Positions 25,904 to 34,362 are shown, counted from the stretch's first letter. The stretch is 42,409 nt of DNA from Anaerolineae bacterium (GCA_022820665.1 JAJEFB010000003.1:1-42409); one strand, 5' to 3'. Notes: a model not told the origin generated them from the sequence alone. Translations and numbers: made by a program.

Positions 25904-27018
25904 GCGCCTTTCGCCTTTTCATCCAGGAGGAGCGAAAGCTCGCTGTCAGCATCAAAGAGGTGCATGTGCGCGCCGTCGAAATGGAGATGACAGGCCTCGC
26001 CGACCGCCAAAGAATCCAGCGCGTCAACAATCACGCCGAAGAGCTGATCCTGTACGCGCACGAACATCAGATCGCGGCTGCCCAGCGCTTCCACCAATTC
26101 CACCACGCCGGGAACGCAGTTGTCGCCAGGACCCGATACCAGTTTGATCGCTTCGGGGCGGATGCCCCAAATCACGTGATGAGAACTCATCCTGCGCAGC
26201 CCGGCCGCGAATCGCCTCGGCAGTTCCAGTTCGAAGCCGGGGAAAGCCGCGAACATGCGGCCGGATTCTTCGATGCGCAGGCTACCGGGAAGCATGTTCA
26301 TGCTCGGCGTGCCGACGAAATTGGCGACGAAAGCGTTGCGCGGCGAGAAAAAGACCTCGTGCGGCGTACCGACTTGCTGGATATCGCCGCGGTTCATCAC
26401 GATGATCTTGTCGCCCAGGGTCATGGCTTCTTCTTGATCGTGCGTGACGAAGATGAAGGTTGTGCCGGTATCCTGGTGCAGGCGTTTGATCTCGGTGCGC
26501 AATTGCACGCGCAGTTTGGCGTCGAGATTGCTCAGCGGCTCGTCCATCAGAAAGACCTCGGGACGCCGCACCATCGCCCGCGCCAAGGCAACGCGCTGCG
26601 CTTCGCCGCCGCTAACCTGCCGCAGGCTCCGCTCCAACAATTGATCGATATTGACCAACCGCGCTACCTCGCGCACGGTGCGGTCGATCTCCTTCTTATC
26701 CATCTTGATAGCGTGCAGGGGAAAGGCGATATTGTCGTAGACGTTCATAGTCGGGTACATGCTGAAGTTCTGGAAGACCATAGCCACGCGCCGGTCCTTG
26801 GGCGCCAGATCGGTGATATCGCGCCCGGCGATATAAATGCGACCGCTATCCGGCTGTTCCAAACCGGCGATCATGCGCAGGGTCGTGGTCTTGCCACAGC
26901 CCGACGGTCCCAATAGCACGGCTAGCTCGCCTTGGTCGATCTCCAGATTGATCCCGTTGACCGCAACTGTGTCGGCGCTCTTGAAATCCTTCACCAAGTC
27001 TTTGAGTACGACTTTCAT
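25900..27018 (-). CDS. Carbohydrate ABC importer ATPase (UgpC/MsmK/MalK family)
   Basis: A 372-residue ATPase with a C-terminal regulatory OB/TOBE region, the size of MalK-type subunits. Walker A is GPSGCGKTT at 37-45, the signature is VSGGEAQRVALARA, and Walker B is VFLMDEPLSNLDAKLR followed by VTHDQEEAM (switch His). It energises the permeases encoded 9 nt upstream. The signature has VSGGE in place of LSGGQ. Confidence 0.9.
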   Translation of the reverse strand: MKVVLKDLVKDFKSADTVAVNGINLEIDQGELAVLLGPSGCGKTTTLRMIAGLEQPDSGRIYIAGRDITDLAPKDRRVAMVFQNFSMYPTMNVYDNIAFPLHAIKMDKKEIDRTVREVARLVNIDQLLERSLRQVSGGEAQRVALARAMVRRPEVFLMDEPLSNLDAKLRVQLRTEIKRLHQDTGTTFIFVTHDQEEAMTLGDKIIVMNRGDIQQVGTPHEVFFSPRNAFVANFVGTPSMNMLPGSLRIEESGRMFAAFPGFELELPRRFAAGLRRMSSHHVIWGIRPEAIKLVSGPGDNCVPGVVELVEALGSRDLMFVRVQDQLFGVIVDALDSLAVGEACHLHFDGAHMHLFDADSELSLLLDEKAKGA

Positions 27019-27027
27019 GATGTCAGC

Positions 27028-27867
27028 TTACTCCAGAATGCCAAAGGTTAAGCCCTTGACCAGTTGCCGCCGCAGGATGATCGTAAGCACGATCACCGGC
27101 ATCATGATGATCAAGTTAACAGCGAAGAGATTGCCCCATTCCACGCGAGCCCGCACGATGTAGGTGCCGGCCGCCATTGGCAAGGTGCTGGTATTGTTGC
27201 CCGCCAGGATCAGCGCCAGAAAGAACTCGTTCCAGGCGAAGATGAAATTCAGCAGCGCGGTGGCCACAATGCCGGGCCAAACCACCGGCAGCACCACGCG
27301 CCAAAGCGCCCCGATGCGCGTGTAGCCTTCCACCATGGCGCTTTCTTCCATGGCGGCGGGCAACTCAACGAAGTAACCGCGCATCATCCAGATGACCAGG
27401 GGCAGCAAAAATGTTTGATAAGTCAAAATGAGACCAAGATGCGTATCGCGCAAGCCGAGGCCGGTCGCGCGCTCCAGAAACAGGAACATGGCGTAAAAGG
27501 GCAAGCCGACAACGATGGGCGGGATCATGCGCAGCGAAATCAGCCATTGCATGAGCCCCTTTGAACCGCGGAAGCGAAAGCGCGCGAAGCCATAGGCCGC
27601 CGGCACGCCCAATACCAGAGCGATGAGCACCGAGCCAATCGAGATGATCAAGCTGTTGCGCAGGTGCAGCCAATTCTGCCGCGTGATCAAGACGAATTCG
27701 AAGTTTTCCAGCGTCGGCTCGAAGAACCAAACAGGCGGGCTCGAGATCCAGATGATCTGCGGTTTGAAAGCGGTGAGGCTGCCGGCGACCACTGGAATCA
27801 GAACCAGGACAGCCATCGCGATTAGAATGGCATAGGCGAAGATTCGCTCGCGCGCGGGCACAATCAT
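27028..27867 (-). CDS. Carbohydrate ABC permease (MalG type)
   Basis: A 279-residue inner-membrane permease with about six helices. The EAA loop contacting the ATPase is EESAMVEGYTRIGALWRVVLPVVWPGI (the E-x-A-x3-G core). The order permease F, permease G, ATPase is usual for CUT1-type importers. It lies 6 nt after the partner permease gene. Confidence 0.88.
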   Translation of the reverse strand: MIVPARERIFAYAILIAMAVLVLIPVVAGSLTAFKPQIIWISSPPVWFFEPTLENFEFVLITRQNWLHLRNSLIISIGSVLIALVLGVPAAYGFARFRFRGSKGLMQWLISLRMIPPIVVGLPFYAMFLFLERATGLGLRDTHLGLILTYQTFLLPLVIWMMRGYFVELPAAMEESAMVEGYTRIGALWRVVLPVVWPGIVATALLNFIFAWNEFFLALILAGNNTSTLPMAAGTYIVRARVEWGNLFAVNLIIMMPVIVLTIILRRQLVKGLTFGILE

Positions 27868-27873
27868 GCGCCG

Positions 27874-28803
27874 CTACCCCACTTCGATGTCTTTGTACAA
27901 GAAACGGAACATCATCGCCGATATCAAGCCGATCACCAGCAGCATCAAGATCGAACCGGCCGCCGCGCGGCTCAGCTTGTTGAATGTGAAAGCGGTGCGA
28001 TAGAGGTACAAGCTCAGCGTTTCCGTGGTCAGCGCGGGACCGCCATCGGTCATCACGCGTACGATATCAAAAGTGCGGAAGGCGTCGACCGTCCGCAGCA
28101 GCAATGCGACCAGGATCACCGGGCGCAGCATCGGCAGGGTGATACGCCGGAAGATCATCCAGGACGACACGCCTTCCAGCCGCGCCGACTCATAGGGCGC
28201 GCGCGGCAGGGTCGCCATGCCCGCTTCAATGATGAGGAAGACCAGGGGATACCACTGCCAAATGTCGACCAGAACCACCATCAAACGGGCCGTGCTGGCC
28301 TGCGCCAAAAGGGTTTGTCCGGGAATGCCCAACAAGCCCAGGAACCAGTTGATCAAGCCGAAGAGCGGGTCCAGCATCCAGTTCCACATCAAGCCGACGA
28401 CGATGGGCGCCATGGTGATGGGGATGATCAGAACCAAGCGCAGGATGTCCCGGCCCCGGCTGATGCGGCGAATCAACAAGGCGGCGCCGAATCCCAGCAT
28501 GAACGAGCCGGATACCGAAAAGACCACATAAAAGAGCGTATTGTAGGTACTTTGCAGAAAATCATCGTTGCCGAGCATGCGCTGAAAATTCTGCAAGCCG
28601 ACAAAAGGACGCGATGTCGAGGCGAAGGTGACGCGAAACAGTGAAACGCCAGTTGAGAAAACAATGGGGTAAATGACCACCGCCAGCAGGATGACCAAGG
28701 CGGGACCGATGAAGAACCAGTGCCGATGTCGCTGCGTCAGACGATAAACGCGCGTTGACAGGCGTTGGCCTCCGGGCTGGGCTGATGCGTCGGGCTTCAC
28801 CAT
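27874..28803 (-). CDS. Carbohydrate ABC permease (MalF type)
   Basis: A 309-residue permease with an N-terminal cytoplasmic stretch, about six membrane helices and the EAA loop YESARLEGVSSWMIFRRITLPML. It pairs with the MalG-type permease to form the channel for the binding protein encoded upstream. A 150-nt spacer with a repeat separates it from the binding-protein gene. Confidence 0.88.
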   Translation of the reverse strand: MVKPDASAQPGGQRLSTRVYRLTQRHRHWFFIGPALVILLAVVIYPIVFSTGVSLFRVTFASTSRPFVGLQNFQRMLGNDDFLQSTYNTLFYVVFSVSGSFMLGFGAALLIRRISRGRDILRLVLIIPITMAPIVVGLMWNWMLDPLFGLINWFLGLLGIPGQTLLAQASTARLMVVLVDIWQWYPLVFLIIEAGMATLPRAPYESARLEGVSSWMIFRRITLPMLRPVILVALLLRTVDAFRTFDIVRVMTDGGPALTTETLSLYLYRTAFTFNKLSRAAAGSILMLLVIGLISAMMFRFLYKDIEVG

Positions 28804-28817
28804 CGTTGTCTTTGGAT

Positions 28818-28945
28818 GCCCCCTCCCTAAATCCCTCCCCCATGAAGAGGGAGGGACTTAGGCGACTCATCATTCTGTCTATTGCTCCGCTTCCCTCCAC
28901 GTGGGTCGCGTAGACATAGACCTTCGGGAAGGGGATGGGGCGTAC
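28818..28945. repeat. C-rich/G-rich inverted repeat with a GCGTAGACA hairpin
   Basis: The spacer between binding-protein and permease genes holds CCCCTCCC...CCTCCCCC followed by GAGGGAGGG, a strong inverted repeat. Within it lies GGTC-GCGTAGACATA-GACC (about 28904-28922). The same combination recurs at 41934-41995, so this is a dispersed intergenic repeat. Between a binding-protein gene and its permeases it may act as a 3' stabiliser or attenuator. Confidence 0.6.
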
Positions 28946-28955
28946 CGCTAATACC

Positions 28956-30425
28956 CTACATGCACTCGTCGTGGCTCAAGCCCAGTTCAGCCATTTTCGC
29001 GCAGACAAATTCTTCGCGCTGTTCGACCGACACATAGGTGATGCCCTCGTCATAGTAGCCGGCGTCCGCCACGATTTCGACGATATCGGCGTTGGCTTCC
29101 GCCATCAGGCTAGCCGCGTCGCCGCCCGCCGCGATCTCTTGCAAAGCGCGACCGATTGCGTTCTCCGCTTCCGGCCACCAGGGCTCCGCCGGGCGCCCGA
29201 TGCCGACCTTCATTGCTTCGAAATTCGCGGTCAGATGCGGCCACTTCTCTACCAGACCGGGATCGGTCAGCACGGATACGCGATGTCCCGCGCCCCGTTG
29301 ATCCGCCAGCAAGCGCGCGAATTCCTTACCGTGCGCCAGTTGCAAGTAATCCCAAGCCAGTTGCTTTTGCTCATCCGAGATATGGGCATTGATCATGTAT
29401 GCCGGACCGGCCGAAAGCAAAGCGGATTGTATCTCGCCCGTTTCCGGATTGCGCCAGCCCGGTATGGGCGCGAAGGCGGTATGCTCAGCCACGACCGACG
29501 CTTCGGGATCCAAAAGCAGCGGGATAGCCCAACTCTCGGTGCCATACATCGCTACCTTGCCTTGCGTGAAGTTCTGCAAAACTTCGCCAAATTGGTAGGA
29601 TTCGCGCCCGGGCGGCTGCAAAGCCAGGAAATCTTGGCCGACGAAGAAATTGGCGGTGTCTATTGCCGCTTCCGTAGCGAAGAGCGGGTTGAACTCGGCA
29701 TCGAAGAAGTCGACCCCGCGCGAGAAGCCGAAGTGGATCATGTAATCGAAGAGGATATTGTTGGGCGTGCCGTAGCGGTAGTTGAAGCCCCAGAGTTCAT
29801 CCTCGGGACGGGTGAAGAATTCGCCGACTTCGGCCAGCTCTTCCCAGGTCTGCGGCACGGTCAATTCGCGTCCGTAGGCTTCCTGGAAGGCGGCTTGTTC
29901 ATCGGGATCGTTAAAAAGATCGGTGCGATAGGCGAACATGCCGACGGCCACCAAGGTGGGGATGCCTACCCACTTCTCTTTAGCCATGGCGACAGTGCCG
30001 AAGGCTCTCGCGGTGAAGTCTTCCGGATGAGAATCGCCGGGCGCCGCCAGGTATAGGGCGTCCAACTCTTCCAGACAGCCCAGCGCCGCCAGAGCGCCTG
30101 CCCAGCCATCTTCAACGAACATGATGTCGAAGTCATCGCCGCCAGCAGCGCAAGTCGTCTGTATGCGCGGCAGCAGATCGCTATGCGCCATGTTTTCGTA
30201 AATCAGCGTGACGCCCGACGCTTCTTCATAAGCCGGATCAAGAATCTCGTGCTCATAAGCCAGGATCGGCACCACCTCGGTGTTGATGATGCGCAATTCC
30301 CGTCCTTCATAGGGGCGCGCGCCGGTAGCCGGGTCCGTCAATGGAAACGAGTCCTGCGCCGATACCAGCGGCAGGCACAAGGAAAACACAAAGACCAACA
30401 GCAAAACGGTTTTCAGGCTTTTCAT
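28956..30425 (-). CDS. Sugar ABC transporter substrate-binding protein
   Basis: A 489-residue extracellular solute-binding protein of the UgpB/MalE group (family 1). An N-terminal signal peptide (KTVLLLVFVFSLCLPLVSAQD) has a signal peptidase I-like A-x-A-type end and no lipobox cysteine. Later segments such as DIMFVEDGWAGALAALGCLEELD and VGIPTLVAVGMFAYRTDLF are typical of sugar-binding proteins. AAGGAG precedes the ATG. The ligand is unknown; neighbouring enzymes suggest a sugar or sugar acid. Confidence 0.88.
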   Translation of the reverse strand: MKSLKTVLLLVFVFSLCLPLVSAQDSFPLTDPATGARPYEGRELRIINTEVVPILAYEHEILDPAYEEASGVTLIYENMAHSDLLPRIQTTCAAGGDDFDIMFVEDGWAGALAALGCLEELDALYLAAPGDSHPEDFTARAFGTVAMAKEKWVGIPTLVAVGMFAYRTDLFNDPDEQAAFQEAYGRELTVPQTWEELAEVGEFFTRPEDELWGFNYRYGTPNNILFDYMIHFGFSRGVDFFDAEFNPLFATEAAIDTANFFVGQDFLALQPPGRESYQFGEVLQNFTQGKVAMYGTESWAIPLLLDPEASVVAEHTAFAPIPGWRNPETGEIQSALLSAGPAYMINAHISDEQKQLAWDYLQLAHGKEFARLLADQRGAGHRVSVLTDPGLVEKWPHLTANFEAMKVGIGRPAEPWWPEAENAIGRALQEIAAGGDAASLMAEANADIVEIVADAGYYDEGITYVSVEQREEFVCAKMAELGLSHDECM

Positions 30426-30450
30426 CTCTAACTCCTTGCAGCAAAACTCT

Positions 30451-30464
30451 TTTCGCTTGCGAAA
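30451..30464. promoter_or_regulatory. Candidate IclR operator
   Basis: TTTCGCTTGCGAAA is a perfect palindrome (6-bp arms around TT) 26 bp upstream of the binding-protein start, in the spacer after the iclR gene. A shorter relative, CTTTCGAAAG, lies at 31326-31335 just upstream of iclR. Shared TTTCG/CGAAA half-sites fit one regulator controlling both. The assignment to IclR is inferred from position. Confidence 0.4.
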
Positions 30465-30536
30465 CGAGACCTTGTAGATCTTCCAATAGCGATTGCCTTT
30501 CTACTACGCGGGCAAATATGCGGATGAACGGACGCG

Positions 30537-31310
30537 CTAGTTGTCCGGCGCTCCCATAGAAACAGAAAAATCTTGGCTCATCTCTCGAATATAGCTGCCG
30601 TATTCGTGCACGCGGTTCAGGGTCAGGCGCGTCGCGGGACCGGAAATGCCCATGGCGGCGATGATTTCGTTGCGGTGATTGCGCACCGGCGCCGCCACGC
30701 AGCGAACGCCTTCAAAGGTCTCCTCATCGTCTATGGCGTATCCCCGTTGCCGCGTGGCCTGCAATGCGCCGCGGAAAGCCTCAACATCCGTGATCGTCTT
30801 GTCCGTCATTGGCTTCCACTCAACGAGTTCCAGCAGCCGATGTCTTTCCGTTTCCGGCAGATGCGCCAGGATCGCCTTCCCGACCGCCGACACATATACG
30901 GGCCGGCGCACGCCCAACATCGGCGCCACGGTGATCGCTTCTTCGCCCGGCAGATGATTGACATAGACCACGTCGGTATCCTGCAAGACCGCCAGAGAAG
31001 CCGCTTCGCCGGTTTTCTGACGCAGTTTGCCCAGGTATGGCGTAGCCAGCGTGGGAAAATGCAACTTGCCCGTTATGCTGTGGGCGAAGGTGAAGACCTT
31101 GCGCACGTTGATGACATATTGATCGTCGAAGGGGTCGCGCAGCACAAAACCGTGCGCCAACAGCGTATTGAGGATGCGGTAGGCGGTGCTGCGATCGACG
31201 CCCAGCGCCTTCGCCAGGCTTTGCGGCGTCGCCGATTGCTCGAGCACTAACTCCAGCGCCGTCAATCCGCGCGAGAGAGATTTGATAACGGTGCTTTGAT
31301 TGTCGCTCAT
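30537..31310 (-). CDS. IclR-family transcriptional regulator
   Basis: A 257-residue IclR protein. The N-terminal winged helix-turn-helix covers about residues 8-70 (LSRGLTALELVLEQSATPQSLAKALGVDRSTAYRILNTL). The effector domain follows with typical AVGKAILAHLP, GYAIDDEETFEGVRCVAAPV and AMGISGPATRLT. It precedes the ABC importer genes on the same strand and most likely controls the whole catabolic locus in response to a pathway acid. Part of its 5' end is duplicated at 32991-33056. Confidence 0.9.
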   Translation of the reverse strand: MSDNQSTVIKSLSRGLTALELVLEQSATPQSLAKALGVDRSTAYRILNTLLAHGFVLRDPFDDQYVINVRKVFTFAHSITGKLHFPTLATPYLGKLRQKTGEAASLAVLQDTDVVYVNHLPGEEAITVAPMLGVRRPVYVSAVGKAILAHLPETERHRLLELVEWKPMTDKTITDVEAFRGALQATRQRGYAIDDEETFEGVRCVAAPVRNHRNEIIAAMGISGPATRLTLNRVHEYGSYIREMSQDFSVSMGAPDN

Positions 31311-31360
31311 ATTCGCACTAGCTCCCTTTCGAAAGAAGCGGTCAATCTTCCGCAGTCGCC

Positions 31361-31402
31361 CTTATGCCGCGCGTTTTCACAGCAATTTTCGCCGAAGAAA
31401 GA
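31361..31402. repeat. 42-bp direct repeat, copy 1
   Basis: This 42-bp sequence is identical to 33057-33098. Each copy lies between an iclR 5' end (intact or broken) and the 3' end of an SH3b/HEACH gene, marking the unit that was tandemly duplicated. Confidence 0.85.
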
Positions 31403-31418
31403 GGGCGCAGCCGCCGCC

Positions 31419-32813
31419 TTACGGGGTTGCATAGCATCCTTCGCCCGTCTCCCCTGCGCGGATGCTAGCGACAAAATCTCGTTGCCTTTCGATCCAGGAG
31501 GGCTCAACGTCGAGTTCGATCAGGACTTCCAATTCCATCCCCTCGCAGAATGCTTCCTCTCTGATATAACCTTCCCGATCACATCGGTTTTTTATACGGT
31601 ACCCGGCATTAGATCGATGGACGTGGCAAGCCTCGTGCACAAGCACCGAGGACAACCGCTCGACAGGCGGTGAATTGAGAGTGCCCAAATGTCCGTTCGG
31701 ATCTACAAAAAATGTCCGTCTGAGGGCGTTAATGCCAGTCGATGCCCCTTCGCGCGCTTCGACCTTGTCCACGCCGTCAAGCACGTAGTTATAGCGGTGC
31801 GGCAGCCTGTTCTTCAGCAGGCCAAGCGCACGCTCGAATTGGTCGACAAAGTCCGGAGCGCCTACTATGCTAATCAGCCCCGGAAGCGCGCATTGACCGT
31901 TCTGGAGCGCCCGATAGCCCGCAGCCCAATCTAGGTCGCTGTTGCATTGCCAAGTATATTCACAACAATTGTCATAAGAAATGATTTGCCCGAAGCCGGG
32001 CAGGATGCTAGGACCGGTGGAGGGCAAGATGCCATGCCCGCTGGTATAACCGATGACAATCCCGCTGGCGGTCCGAAGGATAACCCCGCCGGCGGACTGG
32101 GAATACGCTGAGGTCCCCGACTGCCCGGGCGCCTGACATTGATTGTCCCGGAAGGCGTAATAGCCCGCAGCCCAATCCAGGTCAGTATGGCATTGCCGAT
32201 CGACGAAACAGCAGTTGTCAATTTGAGCGGGGGCTCCGCTGACCGGCTGCGATGACGTTGGCGCCCCCGATTGCCCGGACGCTTGGCATTGATTGTCCTG
32301 GAAGGCGTGATAGCCCTCCGCCCAATCCAGGTCGCTGTCGCATTGCCGATCGACGAAACAGCAGTTGTCAATCTGAGCGGGCGCCACGCTGACTGGCTGG
32401 GTTGATATGGGCGACCCCATTTGCGGAGGCGTACCGCATTGATTGTTCTGGAAAGCCCAATAGCCGTCGGTCCAGTCCTGGTCAGTCTGGCATTGCCGAT
32501 CGACAAAGCAGCAATTGTCGATATCGCCAGTCGCCTGCCCTGGCGTCGGCTCGCTGCCTTCGACGCGGCTGTAAGCGACCCAATCCGCCATCCATACTTC
32601 CCTCCCGTTCCAGTTGATCCGCAGCCAGCGGCCGCTCTTGCCCACAACCTGCAAAGTTGTGCCGGCTGGCGCGCTTCCGATGACGGCGCTTTCCAGGCTG
32701 GAAGCGTCCCTCAAGTTGGTGTTGTAAGTCACGCGAATGGCATAGGCTTGTGCCGATGAGACGCCGTAAAGAAGACACATCGCTATCGTTGCAACGACCA
32801 ATCGAGCCTTCAT
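31419..32813 (-). CDS. Secreted SH3b protein with repeated CC-x5-C modules and HExxH motif (copy 1)
   Basis: A 464-residue exported protein (numbered from the ATG at 32813, weak GGAG upstream). Residues 1-22 are a signal peptide ending SSAQA. Residues 25-84 form a bacterial SH3 domain (TNLRDASSLESAVIGS, then GRWLRINWNGREVWMADWV). Three Cys modules follow at 101-126, 151-176 and 201-226, exactly 50 residues apart, each CCFVDRQC-x6-W-x3-Y-x-AF-x3-QC; a diverged fourth is at 283-308. The C-terminal part has VLVHEACHVHR (H393-E-x-x-H397) and Glu419/420 about 22 residues later, a gluzincin-like zinc site. I know no name for this architecture. A cell-wall or extracellular peptidase is plausible. 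Confidence 0.8.
   Translation of the reverse strand: MKARLVVATIAMCLLYGVSSAQAYAIRVTYNTNLRDASSLESAVIGSAPAGTTLQVVGKSGRWLRINWNGREVWMADWVAYSRVEGSEPTPGQATGDIDNCCFVDRQCQTDQDWTDGYWAFQNNQCGTPPQMGSPISTQPVSVAPAQIDNCCFVDRQCDSDLDWAEGYHAFQDNQCQASGQSGAPTSSQPVSGAPAQIDNCCFVDRQCHTDLDWAAGYYAFRDNQCQAPGQSGTSAYSQSAGGVILRTASGIVIGYTSGHGILPSTGPSILPGFGQIISYDNCCEYTWQCNSDLDWAAGYRALQNGQCALPGLISIVGAPDFVDQFERALGLLKNRLPHRYNYVLDGVDKVEAREGASTGINALRRTFFVDPNGHLGTLNSPPVERLSSVLVHEACHVHRSNAGYRIKNRCDREGYIREEAFCEGMELEVLIELDVEPSWIERQRDFVASIRAGETGEGCYATP
32118..32522 (-). repeat. In-gene 150-bp tandem repeats encoding the Cys modules
   Basis: The three Cys modules of copy 1 are encoded by tandem units of 150 bp (two full and one partial), each containing a near-identical segment that reads on the plus strand as CATTGCCGATCGAC and flanking bases. 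High DNA identity suggests recent unit amplification or gene conversion. This is coding repeat, not CRISPR. Confidence 0.75.
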
Positions 32814-32834
32814 TAGGAGGTTTCTCCGCTTGTT

Positions 32835-32906
32835 GTGTGAATGATGCACAGACCGTGCGTAATGCGCACTCGACCTGATAGTATCTATTAGAGCCTTGTT
32901 TGTCAA
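32835..32906 (-). promoter_or_regulatory. Promoter and conserved leader of SH3b/HEACH gene copy 1
   Basis: On the minus strand TTGACA (32906-32901) and TACTAT (32883-32878) are 17 nt apart, a near-consensus sigma70-type promoter. The downstream leader to 32835 matches the copy 2 leader at 48 of 53 positions. The leader contains GTGCG-CATTA-CGCAC, a short inverted repeat that copy 2 only partly keeps. Confidence 0.7.
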
Positions 32907-32990
32907 ATGAAGCGGGGAAAAACAAAAAGGGTGGGAAAGCCATCCCTCAAACCTAGTACGGCGCGGTCAACTCTTCTCGGTCGTCGCTGG

Positions 32991-33056
32991 CGCCGATTGC
33001 TCCAGCGCCGTCAATCCGCGCGAAAGAGATTGAATGACGGCGCTTTGATTGTCGCT
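32991..33056 (-). pseudogene. Duplicated fragment of the iclR gene start
   Basis: Minus-strand translation gives SDNQSAVIQSLSRGLTALE then QSA, against SDNQSTVIKSLSRGLTALE-LVLE-QSA in the intact regulator (31310 downward). The start codon ATG has become AAG and 12 nt (codons LVLE, 31240-31251 in the intact gene) are missing. Only about 22 codons remain. It is a by-product of the tandem duplication that produced the two SH3b/HEACH genes. Confidence 0.85.
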
Positions 33057-33098
33057 CTTATGCCGCGCGTTTTCACAGCAATTTTCGCCGAAGAAAGA
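33057..33098. repeat. 42-bp direct repeat, copy 2
   Basis: Identical to 31361-31402. Here it abuts the broken iclR start directly, whereas copy 1 is 50 bp away from the intact iclR start, so one of the two units has gained or lost about 50 bp. Confidence 0.85.
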
Positions 33099-33129
33099 CA
33101 GCGCGTCCTTGGCCTCAGCTCTGCCAAGC

Positions 33130-34362
33130 CTAGCATCCACCTGGAAGCATAAGATTTTCCCCTGTGCGGGTGCGAGCGACCATGCCTCGCACCCATTCAA
33201 TCACATCGGTGGGCGCGTCGAGTTCGATCACGACCGCCAACTCCATCTCCCGGCAGATTGTTTCTTCTCTGATTATGGCTTCAGGATCACATCCATTCCA
33301 GCTGTACCCCGCAGCATATCGATGGACGTGGCAGGCTTCGTGAACCAGTACCGCGGACAGCCGCTTTTCCCAGCCGTCGACCCGAGGTCCGGTCCACGGC
33401 ACATAAAATATCCTGCCAATGTCATCGACGTGACCAGCCAGTAGGTCATCAGGCGCCTGTTGGATCTTGTCCAAGCCGCTGAGCACGTAGCTATAGCGGT
33501 GCGGCAGCCTGTTCCGCAACTGGTCAAGCCTTTGCGCGAGATAGTCAACGAAGTCCGGGTCGCCTACGATGCTAATCACCTCCCCCGGAAGCGCGCATTG
33601 AAAATTGTTCTGGAAGGCTCCATAGCCCTCCGCCCAATCCCGCTCGCTGTTGCATTGCCAATTGAGTTCACAGCAATTGTCAAAGGAAATGGTTTGCCCG
33701 AGGGCGGGCCGGAGGGTATATGAGGTGGAGGGCAGGATAGAAAGCCCGCTGATGGACCCGATGATAAGCGCGCCGGCGGACCGGGAAGACGCTGCGGCTC
33801 CCGTTTGCCCGGGCGCCCGACATTGATTGTTCTGGAAGGCGTGATAGCCCTCCGCCCATTCCAAGTCGCTTGTGCATTGCCGATCGACGAAACAGCAGTT
33901 GTCTATTTGAGCGGGCGCCCCGCTGCTCCGCTGTGTTGATGTAGGTACTCCCATTTGCTGGGGCGCCCCGCATTGATTATTCTGGAAAGCGTAATAGCCC
34001 TCCGCCCAATCCTGGTCAGTTTGACATTGCCGATCGACGAAACAGCAATTGTCGATGTTCGCGGTCTCCGCTGAAGTTCCTTGCTGCGAAACCGCCCCGC
34101 CGCAATTGTCAAGGCGGCTGTAGTCGACCCAATTCGCCATCCATACTTCGTTGCCGCTTCTGTTGATCTTCAGCCAGCGACTATGTTCGCCGATGACTGA
34201 CAGCGTTGTGCCCGGCGCGACCGTTTCCAGCACATTGCCCTGCAGGCTAGCCGCGTCCCGCAAATTGATCCAGCGATTGGCGGCGACGCAATAATCTGCC
34301 GCAGACGCCACACTATAAAGAAGAAAGGCGGTTGTCATTAAAGTGAATATTCTGGCTGCCAT
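33130..34362 (-). CDS. Secreted SH3b protein with CC-x5-C modules and HExxH motif (copy 2)
   Basis: Paralogue of 31419-32813, 410 residues from the ATG at 34362 (GAGG, 8-nt spacer). Signal peptide at 1-22 (ends SVASAA), SH3b domain at about 28-83, two full Cys modules at 106-131 and 156-181 (again 50 apart), a diverged one at about 230-256, then VLVHEACHVHR with H341-E-x-x-H345 and Glu366/367. One fewer full module than copy 1, and the C-terminal region differs more than the modules do, so the active-site half has had time to diverge. It is divergent from the BMP gene at 34527. Confidence 0.8.
   Translation of the reverse strand: MAARIFTLMTTAFLLYSVASAADYCVAANRWINLRDAASLQGNVLETVAPGTTLSVIGEHSRWLKINRSGNEVWMANWVDYSRLDNCGGAVSQQGTSAETANIDNCCFVDRQCQTDQDWAEGYYAFQNNQCGAPQQMGVPTSTQRSSGAPAQIDNCCFVDRQCTSDLEWAEGYHAFQNNQCRAPGQTGAAASSRSAGALIIGSISGLSILPSTSYTLRPALGQTISFDNCCELNWQCNSERDWAEGYGAFQNNFQCALPGEVISIVGDPDFVDYLAQRLDQLRNRLPHRYSYVLSGLDKIQQAPDDLLAGHVDDIGRIFYVPWTGPRVDGWEKRLSAVLVHEACHVHRYAAGYSWNGCDPEAIIREETICREMELAVVIELDAPTDVIEWVRGMVARTRTGENLMLPGGC
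33802..34056 (-). repeat. In-gene 150-bp tandem repeats in copy 2
   Basis: One full and one partial 150-bp unit encode the two Cys modules of copy 2 and are close to those of copy 1 at the DNA level. The difference in unit number between paralogues shows that the array changes length. Confidence 0.7.

Noticed and set aside
26000..26916. Long plus-strand frame opposite the ABC ATPase
   Set aside because: The minus strand encodes all ATPase motifs; the plus frame is a shadow.
31307..31507. 66-residue minus-strand frame across the iclR upstream spacer
   Set aside because: It shares FFGENCCENARHK with a frame at 33057, but only because both cross the 42-bp duplicated DNA; no start signals.
32118..32522. 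Regular 150-bp repeats considered as CRISPR
   Set aside because: Unit length, in-frame coding of the Cys modules and lack of unique spacers of constant size exclude CRISPR.
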